Source: Zingiber officinale
Taxonomy: Eukaryota > Streptophyta > Magnoliopsida > Zingiberales > Zingiberaceae
DNA length: 64,000 bases
Direction: 5' to 3'
Assembly (NCBI RefSeq): GCF_018446385.1
Contig: NC_055990.1
Coordinates: 30,465,891 to 30,529,890 of the forward strand
In this document: positions 10,831 through 19,545 of the stretch, in pieces
Position numbering within the stretch: the first letter of the stretch is position 1
Layout of the letters: each line of letters starts with the position of its first letter
Made by a program: the position numbers and the translations under genes
Notes under the pieces: model-generated
What the model saw: the letters and a program-made list of their open reading frames with translations, nothing else
What the model was told of the DNA's origin: nothing
Databases searched by the model: none

Positions 10831-11539
10831 CAGGTCAAGGTTGACCTGGGTAACCAAGCTGAGTCTTGGTTTGGGTTTAGATGTTTGACAATAAGATATT
10901 GATTGAAGAAGAGTCAAGTAGGTCAAGGTTGACTGGATACTTGACTGGGAAGTCCTAACTGGAATGTTAGGCAAAATGAAAGTCCTGGTGAGTGAAGCCA
11001 GGCAGAAGAAAAGTCCTGGTGAGTGAAGCCAGGCAGAAGGAAGTCTTAGTGAGTGAAGCTAGGCAGATGGAAATCCTGGTGAGTGAAGCCAGGTGAAAGT
11101 CCTAGTGAGTGAAGCTAGGCAGATGGAAATCCTGGTGAGTGAAGCCAGGTGAAAGTCCTAGTGAGTGAAGCTAGGCAGATGGAAAACCCTGGTGAGTGAA
11201 GCCAGGTGAAAGTCCTAGTGAGTGAAGCTAGGCAGATGAAAGTCCTAGTGAGTGAAGCTAGGTGAAAGTCCTGGTGAGTGGCAGGAAGGAAATCCAGATG
11301 GATCAAGGATGATCGGACATCTGGTGGAAGTCCAAATAGGTCAAGAGATTGATTGGATACTTGGCATGAAAGAAAAGTCCAAGTAGGTCAAAGGGATTGA
11401 CCGGATACTTGGCACAGAGAAAAGTCCAAGTGGGTCAAAGGGATTGACCGGACACTTGGTAAGGGAGTCCTAGCAGGTCAAGGGAGTGACTAGATGCTAG
11501 GCATGACATACCAACAGGTCAAGGTTGACCGAATGTTGG
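10831..11539 (+). repeat. Array of stem-loops in LTR U3
   Basis: A run of units that mostly start with AAGTCC plus one stem arm and end with the complementary arm plus GG. Perfect arm pairs include CCTAAC/GTTAGG (10954-10971), CCTGG/CCAGG (10984-11002 and later), CCTAG/CTAGG (11101-11118), CCAGATG/CATCTGG (11294-11324), CCAAGTA/TACTTGG (11379-11412), CCAAGTG/CACTTGG (11426-11459), CCTAGCA/TGCTAGG (11469-11501) and CCAACA/TGTTGG (11511-11539). Many also have an inner GGTCA/TGACC stem. Neighbouring units differ by paired changes, so base pairing rather than sequence is kept. Confidence 0.8.
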
Positions 11540-11582
11540 TTAGGGATGTTTGGGACTTGGTTTTGGACAAAAACCAAGTGCT

Positions 11583-11811
11583 GGATCGATCCGTGGATCG
11601 ATCAGTGGATCGATCGGTGGATCGATCCAGATTCCGTGGATCGATCCAGATGTCCCGATCGATCAGCCGATCGATCGGGACGATGCTGCTTCGCGCGATA
11701 AGCGCCGGATCGATCCGTGGATCGATCCAGCGCTTATCGCAGCGCTCTGGATCGATCCGTGGATCGATCCAAAGCCTCCCGATCGATTGGGAACATTCGA
11801 ATCGATCGGGA
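11583..11811 (+). repeat. GATCGATC palindrome block upstream of TATA
   Basis: About thirteen GATCGAT cores in 230 bp, several as the perfect 10-bp palindrome GGATCGATCC. Two of these sit inside a larger inverted pair with arms GATAAGCGC and GCGCTTATC (about 11696-11738). The block ends roughly 20 bp before the TATA-like box. The homologous block in the 3' LTR is at about 17376-17622. Confidence 0.88.
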
Positions 11812-12316
11812 TCCGACCGCTGGCGTCGTTTATAGCTGCAGGCGTTCGATGGCTGCGGTAAGAACTTCACCGATTCACTCCAGCTCTCTCCTCCACAGCG
11901 CTCACGAAGCTCGGATCGCCAGTTCTTGAAGGATCTTGGAAGCTCTCCAAGTCAAGAGGCGGATCAAAGGCAAGAAGAGAAGCTAGGGTTAGGGTTTTCT
12001 GTACTCATTGTAAGCTTTGCGCTTGTATTTTGTTTCCCTTTCCTTTCTTCTTGTACTGAGAGTCTTGTAGGGCTTCTCCGCCCTCGGTAGTTACCGAAAA
12101 GGAGTGTTTTCATAGTGGAGGGTGCGTGCGTGGTGTGGATCCTTGGACTAGTCACCTCTTGTGAGGTGGATACCAAGTAAACCAACCGTGTTAGCGTTGT
12201 TGCATTTGTTTCTGTATTTTCCGCTGCATATTCTTGAAGAAACAAGCAACGCCGAGCACCGAGAGAACGCGACGAGCTATTCACCCCCCCCTCTAGCTAC
12301 TTTTGGTCCTAACAAG

Positions 12317-12330
12317 TGGTATCAGAGCGA
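12317..12330 (+). promoter_or_regulatory. Primer binding site (initiator Met tRNA)
   Basis: TGGTATCAGAGCGA starts two bases after the 5' LTR, the standard plant PBS complementary to the 3' end of initiator Met tRNA. Confidence 0.9.
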
Positions 12331-12447
12331 GGCCGCTCTTCACCGGAATCATCGCCGGAAGGGTCAAGCATAACAACAAAAGCTAGAGGGTGAAGAAGTT
12401 GGAGCAAATTCATCAAAGTCAAAGAATTCAAGAAGCTCAACTTCAAG

Positions 12448-14238
12448 ATGCAATTCCAAGATGGACTTGGTTTTGATACAAGGGTGGCTCCACTATACAC
12501 TTCTACGAGTTTCGATTCTTGGAAATCAAGAATCGAAAATTTTCTTATGATGGAGATAGAGCAATGGTTTGCTCTAATGGAAGGCTTCAAAGCTCCAACA
12601 AACTCCAAGGGCAAGCTTCTAAAGAAAAGCAGATGGAGCTCAGAGCAAATTCAAAGGGGCGAGGCAAATGACAAAGTGACCAAGCTTCTGGTCAACTTAT
12701 TGCCTAGCCACATCTTGGCTCGAGTTGGAGAATTCGAAGATGCCAAGGAGCTTTGGAGCAAATTGGCCAAGCTTCATGAAGAGATCCCCTCCACTGTACA
12801 AGATCATGAAGAATCCAAAGAGGGTGACTCTATGGAGCAAGACCAAAAGGAGGATTCCGAGGTTGATAGATGCTCAACCTCCCAAGAAGAGGAAATCCAA
12901 GAAGCTTCATCCTCAAGGGAATGCAACGAAGGGAACAAGGAGGAAGCATACTCCTTGTTTCATATTCAAGATGATGAAGCCTCCACCTCTAGGATTGAGG
13001 GGGAGCAATCCTTGGTGACGCCGGATCAAGAGGAAGGAGAAGCTTCTACATCCGGGTCAAGAGACGAAGAGGAGGAAGTAGATTCTACCTCCACAAGTCA
13101 AGAAAAATCAAATGGAGGAGAATCAAGGTCCGATCAAGAGGAAGCTTCTACCTCCGGATCCAAAGAAAAAGATGTCACCCCTACAAGCAAAGGTATAAAT
13201 ATTTCAATTAATAATAAAAATCATATAATATGTTTTGAGTGTAGGGAACATGGGCACTATAAGAGCAAGTGTCCCAACTTGGCCAAGAAGAAGGGCCAAG
13301 TGGCACAAAAGGGCAAGGAGAAGCCCAAGGAGACCACCCCCGGGACAAAGAAGAGCAAGGAGCACATTGTGTGCTTTTTGTGTCAACAAAAAGGGCATTA
13401 CCGAAGTCAATGCCCCAAGGGGAAGAAGATGGTCAAGGCTCAAGGAGGCATTAGGCAAGGGGGAGCCTCCAAGGTAAAGAAGAAGGTAACATTTATTGAG
13501 CCTACCCCTTTACATTATGGTAAAAAGCATGATAGTTCTAACTTTTATCATTTTAATGCGATTTACCATAAGAATAGGAAGCATGAGGGCTTTAAGGAAA
13601 AGCATGTGGCCCTACATGCCAAAACTACTATCCATAAGGCTAGGAATGTAGGTAAAAACCTAGGCGATAACTCTAAGGATGTAAGATACAAGCCTAGAAA
13701 CAAAAATGCTCATGGATCAAATGAAAAACCAAAAACTAAGGACTTAGTGAGAGAAAATCAAGTCTTGAGGTCAAGACTTGATAAAATGGAAAAGACTCTA
13801 AAAAGGATGGAAAATATCCTATTAGGGCAAAATGAGCATAACCTAGGTCTAGGAGCACAAAGGTCATCTAATGGCCATAGAGGTTTGGGATACAAACCAA
13901 AGGCTAAGAAGGATGTGCCCTCTTACCATAGAGTTCCATATAGTTATGGAACAAACCCTAGGTCTAGTGGTCAAGCCAAAAACACTAGGGAAGTCATCCC
14001 TAAGAGTATTTTTGCAATAAATGTGACTAAGACTTCTAAGAAGTCTAAGAAAGTCACAAACAAGGTCACAAGGGAGGTTATCCCTAGAGTTGACCTAGAA
14101 AATGTGACCAAGGCTTCTAAGAAGCCCAACAAGGTCACTAGGAAGGTATCTAGGGAAGTTATCCCTAGTGAGTACCTAGAGCATCCAAGGAGCACCAATA
14201 GGTGTTGGGTTCCTAGGAGCATCTTCTCTACCCCATAG
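12448..14238 (+). CDS. gag: Sirevirus-type GAG, intact frame, internally shortened
   Basis: A 596-codon nucleocapsid protein. Residues 18-110 match the N-terminal half of the UBN2-type Copia gag (STSFDSWKSRIENFL, later ELWSKLAKLHEE). The second half of that domain is missing: after residue 118 the chain goes directly into a Glu/Ser-rich acidic linker (118-245). Two CX2CX4HX4C zinc knuckles follow (C262, C265, H270, C275 and C309, C312, H317, C322). A short coiled coil at about 430-460 (LVRENQVLRSRLDKMEKTL) leads into GLGYKP, as in Sirevirus gag. The end has three related copies of a unit built on REVIP...VTK..KK. The frame is open throughout, which suggests selection or recent origin, and the protein could package its own RNA if a partner supplies pol. 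Confidence 0.9.
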   Translation: MQFQDGLGFDTRVAPLYTSTSFDSWKSRIENFLMMEIEQWFALMEGFKAPTNSKGKLLKKSRWSSEQIQRGEANDKVTKLLVNLLPSHILARVGEFEDAKELWSKLAKLHEEIPSTVQDHEESKEGDSMEQDQKEDSEVDRCSTSQEEEIQEASSSRECNEGNKEEAYSLFHIQDDEASTSRIEGEQSLVTPDQEEGEASTSGSRDEEEEVDSTSTSQEKSNGGESRSDQEEASTSGSKEKDVTPTSKGINISINNKNHIICFECREHGHYKSKCPNLAKKKGQVAQKGKEKPKETTPGTKKSKEHIVCFLCQQKGHYRSQCPKGKKMVKAQGGIRQGGASKVKKKVTFIEPTPLHYGKKHDSSNFYHFNAIYHKNRKHEGFKEKHVALHAKTTIHKARNVGKNLGDNSKDVRYKPRNKNAHGSNEKPKTKDLVRENQVLRSRLDKMEKTLKRMENILLGQNEHNLGLGAQRSSNGHRGLGYKPKAKKDVPSYHRVPYSYGTNPRSSGQAKNTREVIPKSIFAINVTKTSKKSKKVTNKVTREVIPRVDLENVTKASKKPNKVTRKVSREVIPSEYLEHPRSTNRCWVPRSIFSTP

Positions 14239-16646
14239 ATGGGTTAGAGAGTGTCAACTCCGATTAGAAGGGTAGTTAACCCAACTTTGAGGAAATTGAC
14301 ACTCAAGGAGCATTTTCAAGGTTTTTGTTAACCTTTGAAAATGAAATGGAATTATTGATTACTCCTTGAAAGAGTAAATGTGCCAAATTGGAGAAGTATT
14401 GATTTTATCTTAAATGACACATATTGGAAAATTAATAAGAACTATCAAGTTGGGTTTGTGGTATGTTCTTAGGCAATTTAAGGCAATCCGGGCCTTAAAT
14501 TTAAAAGTGCTACTCTTGAGGAAAAATGGAATATGCCAACATTTGAGGACATGTTTATTTTAATTGGCATAAATTAATCAAGGGAATAAGAAATGCAAAC
14601 TTAGGCTTTGGCATTTTCTTGAAGCACTTTAGGGCAATCTAGGGTTTAAGTTTTAGGATTAGCTAAGATTAATGATACTTAGATAGGTAATCTAGGTATA
14701 TTTTATTTATGCTAAACCATGCCATGATTGTTTGCTCATAATATGTCATGACATCATATTTTATCTTATTTGGATTTTGCATTCATGACTTATCATGAAA
14801 AATACAAAAATACCATGTCATGCCATACATACATCATGTAGTTATAGAAATCTTTCTTTTGAAAGCTATTTTATTTTGATGTATGCCATAACATAATCAT
14901 GCATTAAGTTTAATTCCTTGTAATTAAGGACGAATGGCATTTAACGACACTTATTGACAAGTGACATCCTGGGTGGATGTCTAATATCTCTAAAATGCCT
15001 AGATAGATATGCATGATCCCTAGAATAGGGCAAAACCAAATTTTACATCTCACAAAGAACTCTAAGGTGACTTGTATGTGTTTTAGTGCATATTATATAC
15101 AAGTGAGATGTTAGGATGATGAACAAAGCTCAAGATGTTGATTTAGTGCATTCCTTTGAGTTTTAAATTCATCAAAACACATAGTTATGTGTTTTCCCAT
15201 CATTGGGAAAGCTAATGTACAAGTCATGTGCATTATGCCCAAGGAACATGATGGGATATTGGTTTTGAAAATATTTTTAAAATGTTTTTGGAAAACCTTG
15301 GTGAAGGCTATCTTTTGATAGTAATCACCATTGAATAGTTAGACACAAACTTGAAGAAAAACACTAAAGTTTTTGCAAGTTTTCAAGTTTGTGTCAATCT
15401 TTGAAAATATGATGTATTTTCATAGAAAGCTATTTTTCCTTGATTAAGTATGCCCTAAATAATGTCTACACGAAATTTCATAATTTTTTGATTTTTGTAG
15501 AATTTTCTAGGGGTTTCTGAAGTTGATTGAAATGGAATTTCAGCAACTATCAGAGCTCCGATCGATCCATGGATCGATTGGAGTTCCATGAATCGATCCA
15601 TGGATCGATTCAACGGCAATTGCCGGGGACTCACTGGATCGATCAGCCGATCGATCCGGAGTCTGAATCGATCCGTGGATCGATTCGAAAGGTTCAATCG
15701 ATTGGAACCCAACTCCAATCGATCCAAGTTGCTGATTTTGGCCGAAGGCCTGATTTCACATCTTTGAACCTCTTTGAGTCTAGGTAACCATTCCAAACCC
15801 TTAAATACATTTGTAGACATACAAATGGTGTTTTCATGTTGAAAACAAGGATGGATTGGTTAACGAAGACTAAGTAGAAGTTTAGGTTGAGGTTGTTTCA
15901 AATTTTGAATATTTGAACCTCAAAACTTCCAAATTTGGGTTTCCTAATGTTTTAGGGATTCCAAGTCATTGTTGGTGCAATGACAGAAGTTACCACCATG
16001 TCTTTAGGGGGAGGGACTCTTTAAAGACATGAAAATTATTTTTCATGAACCTTGGAAGGTGGTTAACCTTCTGTTGTGAACTTGCTCAAGGTTGAGCATT
16101 TACACTTGAAATGGGGAGAAATGGGGAGTGGATATCCTCATTATTTCAAGTGGACACTCAAGTAGTAGATAATGCTCAAGGTTGGGTAGTTGTCTACATT
16201 GAGGGAGAAGTTAAGGATAAATGAAGGGTATGGGACCTTCATTATCGTGTTGATCACAACGAGTGATGTTGTGAACAACGATGAGCAACTCTTCAGGGGG
16301 AGAGTCTTCAACAAATGGATTTGTTGAAGTGTGCCCAGAATTGGAGCATAGGTTGATGTGTGTCCAACGATGGGTTGATGTGTGCCAATAGGGGGAGAAT
16401 GTATGGTTAAGCTTAGTCCTTCATTACCTATGGGAAGGTCATAGGGGGAGAATGAAAGGACTCATGAAAGGGAGTAAGTTAGGCTTTCATTACCTAGAGG
16501 GAGTTTGCCCTCTTAGGGGAGAATGAAGAGCTTAATTTATGCTTTCATTACCTAGTGGCATGAAGAAGGAGGTTATGGGATTAGCCTAACTTACATATGG
16601 GATTGTAAGTGTTATTGTGGTATTGTCAAACATCAAAAGGGGAGAT
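14239..16646 (+). other. Internal non-coding part of the TR-GAG element
   Basis: No pol domain on either strand. It holds AT-rich sequence, a second GATCGATC palindrome block (15554-15730), and from 16000 on a set of polypurine tracts of the form AGGGGGAGA (about 16006, 16295, 16390, 16443, 16515, and 16636 next to the 3' LTR). Multiple polypurine tracts are a known trait of Sireviruses. Confidence 0.8.
15554..15730 (+). repeat. GATCGATC palindrome block inside the element
   Basis: About ten GATCGAT or ATCGATT cores, including CGATCGATCC and CCATGGATCGAT forms, of the same kind as in the LTRs but about 0.9 kb upstream of the 3' LTR. Confidence 0.8.
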
Positions 16647-18143
16647 TGTTGGTGCATATCCCTCGGGTCAAGGTTGACTGGTAACCAAGCCGAGTCTTGG
16701 TTTGGGTTTAGATGTTTGACAATAAGATATTGATTGAAGAAGAGTCAAGTAGGTCAAGGTTGATGGATACTTGATGGGAAGTCCTAACTGGAATGTTAGG
16801 CAAAATGAAAGTCCTGGTGAGTGAAGCCAGTGAGTGAAGCCAGGCAGAAGGAAGTCCTAGTGAGTGAAGCTAGGCGATGGAAATCCGTGAGCGAAGCGGT
16901 GAAAGTCCTAGTGAGTGAAGCTAGGCGGATGGAAATCCTGGTGAGTGAGGCGGTGAAAGTCCTAGTGAGTGAAGCTAGGCGGATGGAAAACCCGGTGAGT
17001 GAAGCCGGTGAAAGTCCTAGTGAGTGAAGCTAGGCGGATGAAAGTCCTAGTGAGTGAAGCTAGGTGAAAGTCCCGTGAGTGAAGCCAGGGAAAATCCAGA
17101 TGGATCAAGGATGATCGGACATCCTGGGAAGTCCAAGTAGGTCAAAGGATTGATCGGATACTTGGCATGAAAGAAAAGTCCAAGTAGGTCAAAGGGATTG
17201 ACCGGATACTTGCACAGAGAAAAGTCCAAGTGGGTCAAAGGATTGACCGGACACTTGGTAAGGGAGTCCTAGCGGTCAAGGGAGTGACTAGATGCTAGGC
17301 ATGACATACCAACAGTCAAGGTTGACCGAATGTTGGTTAGGGATGTTTGGGACTTGGTTTTGGACAAAACCACGTCGGATCGATCCGTGGATCGATTCAG
17401 ATCTCTGGATCGATCGACGGATCGATCTGAGAGATCCACGGATCGATCCGTGGATCGATCAGATGTCCCAATCGATCGCTGGATCGATTGGGACGCAGTC
17501 GCGCGCGATAAGCGCCGGATCGATCCGTGGATCGATCCAGCGCATTTCGATAAGCGCCGGATCGATCCGTGGATCGATCCAAAGCCTCCCCGATCGATTG
17601 GGAACATTCGAATCGATCGGGATCCGACCATTGGCGTCGTTTATAGCTGCATGCGTTCGATGGCTGCGGTAAGAACTTCACCGATTCACTCCAGAGCTCT
17701 CGCCTACTCCTCCACAGCGCTCACAAAGCTCAGATCGCCAGTTCTTGAAGGATCTTGGAAGCTCTCCAAGTCAAGAGGCGGATCAAAGGCAAGAAGAGAA
17801 GCTAGGGTTAGGGTTTTCTGTACTCATTGTAAGCTTTGCGCTTGTATTTTGTTTCCCTTTCCTTTCTTCTTGTACTGAGAGTCTTGTAGGGCTTCTCCGC
17901 CCTCGGTAGTTACCGAAAAGGAGTGCTTTCATAGTGGAGGGTGCGTGCGTGGTGTGGATCCTTGGACTAGTCACCTCTTGTGAGGTGGATACCAAGTAAA
18001 CCAACCGTGTTAGCGTTGTTGCATTTGTTTCTGTATTTTCCGCTGCATATTCTTGAAGAAACAAGCAACGCCAAGCAACGCCAAGCATCGAGAGAACGCG
18101 ACGAGCTATTCACCCCCCCCTCTAGCTACTTTTGGTCCTAACA
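16647..18143 (+). repeat. 3' LTR of the TR-GAG element
   Basis: Same ends and order as the 5' LTR. The region after about 17640 is almost identical to its partner, whereas the hairpin array (about 16807-17340) differs by many 1-2 base losses or A/T to G/C changes, nearly all at CAG or CTG. Confidence 0.92.
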
Positions 18144-18148
18144 AAAAT

Positions 18149-18780
18149 AACGTATATTTGTCACAAAATTTGCAACAAATATTTTTTTATCGCAAAATTC
18201 ATTGCAAATTTGCAATGAAAACTAATTCATCGCAAAATTTCATGATCTCAAATCTACGACGAAAAAGAGCAACTCTTTGGGTTATGCTCAAAGAATTCAT
18301 TCCTAATATCCTTCTCCCTTTCAGTACTCTACTTGCCTCTAGCCATAAATCTAAATTATTACCAACAGATGCTCAGATCCTTCATTATTATCACTAGCAC
18401 CTGAAGTTCTCTATGCTAGCTCTAACTCATCATATTTATCTTGTGTTGTAATGATACAAATTAAAATAAATTTACAATAACAATAATTGACCACGCATAT
18501 ACTCTTAATTAGATATAATATAGACGCATATAATATAAATTTAGAATAGATATATAATTAATAAAATCCAAGTTATAAATTAAGATCCCAGATAAATACA
18601 AAGTCTTAATAAATTTATCTCTATCCCCGCTCCAAGTCTTATATTTTTTGTAAATGTGCAGGTGAAAGTATCTATGAATGCAAACTCCTCCATTTCCTTG
18701 GTATAAAAAAAGTACGGTTAGAAATAATGAAATAGTCAAAAATTAGTGGGAGAATTATTAAATTACCAATATGTAAGTCC
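18149..18780. other. AT-rich DNA, no gene seen
   Basis: The first approximately 120 bp look like the second half of the element interrupted at 10812. The rest shows no gene. A 40-bp stretch at about 18656-18700 (ggtgaaagtatctatgaatg and following) recurs in similar form at 19408-19450 on the other side of an LTR remnant. Confidence 0.5.
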
Positions 18781-19405
18781 TGGTGCGACTGGCAAGAGGG
18801 GTAAATTGCCCTGCACAATAAAAACAACAAATATACCTTTCTCAAACTATCGATTGTAAATAATTACACATTTAATATAACAAAATTAAAAAAGAGTACG
18901 AGATAATAATTTTACTTGGTTGGAAATCAGAGGATTGATACTCCAAGGAAAGTCAGCTTACTATGAAGATCTCCTTCTCAAACAAAATGTCGGAAGCGAA
19001 TAAGCCTCGTACACAAAAATGAAGCTCAGAAATAAAAGATAGAAACTCGAAGTACAAAATGTGTTGTGTCAAACGAAGAGGATCAGAGCTCTATTTAAAG
19101 TCCACTGGTTGAAAATGACCCCAGCATAGCAAATCTCATCTTCTAGCAAACAGCTACGCAGCGGACTTGGGATAAAGTTTTATCCCGCTCTGGGCGCCCG
19201 GACCAGCTTCGGGCGCTTGAACCCTTGTAGATGTTGATCCACAACGTCGACAAGTCGAGGCACCCCGGCTAACCCCAAAGTGGTTCGGGCGCCCGGACGG
19301 TTCGGGCGCTCGGACGGTTCGGGCGCTCGGACCTGGTCCGGTTGTCCAGATCAGTTAGCTTCGCTGATTGCTCTAGCGCCTTCTTCGATCGCTTGGGTGA
19401 TCTCA
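18781..19405 (-). repeat. Sirevirus-like LTR remnant with GGGCGCCC words
   Basis: Resembles, in the same order, the LTR at 36561-38053: a gggg-rich end, a shared gaagaggatcag stretch followed by a minus-strand TATA box (CTTTAAATAG, 19091-19100), then a palindrome block (19190-19340) with GGGCGCCCGGAC and variants. One end is missing and I found no target-site duplication. Confidence 0.6.
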
Positions 19406-19545
19406 ACGGGTGAAAGTGTATCTATGATGCATACTCCTTCTCCATTACCCATCTGTATCTATACTCATCGATATTGATAGAGCCCCCCCCCCCCCCGTAT
19501 ATGTTGCAAACGAGTCTTCAGAATTATAAGATTGATTTGTTCTGT

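Larger units (their letters stand above)
10813..12314 (+). repeat. 5' LTR of the TR-GAG element
   Basis: TG...CA LTR of 1502 bp. In order it holds a hairpin array (10831-11539), a palindrome block (11583-11811), a TATA-like tttatag at about 11829-11835, and a transcribed part ending in a C-rich tract (about 12282-12290) before TCCTAACA. Confidence 0.92.
10813..18143 (+). mobile_element. Sirevirus-like TR-GAG element (LTRs, PBS, gag, no pol)
   Basis: A structurally complete 7331-bp LTR element. LTRs of 1502 bp (10813-12314) and 1497 bp (16647-18143) begin TGTTGGTGCA and end TCCTAACA. The 5-bp duplication aaaat occurs at 10808-10812 and 18144-18148. A primer binding site for initiator Met tRNA follows the 5' LTR, several polypurine tracts precede the 3' LTR, and one gag frame is present. 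The 2.4 kb after gag hold no protease, integrase, RT or RNase H on either strand. This is the layout described for TR-GAG elements (terminal-repeat retrotransposons with a GAG domain), which need pol from a relative. The gag C terminus resembles that of the Sirevirus at 57807-58542. Confidence 0.92.

Noticed and set aside
10831..11811. Regularly spaced palindromic repeats resembling a CRISPR array
   Set aside because: The DNA is plant nuclear, repeats are inside an LTR with a TSD, spacers are not unique or of constant length, and no cas genes exist.
11490..11870. Open frames made of DRSVDRS or DPWIDP repeats on both strands
   Set aside because: They are translations of the GATCGATC palindromes, which are open in all frames; the same occurs at 15455-15820 and 17269-17878.
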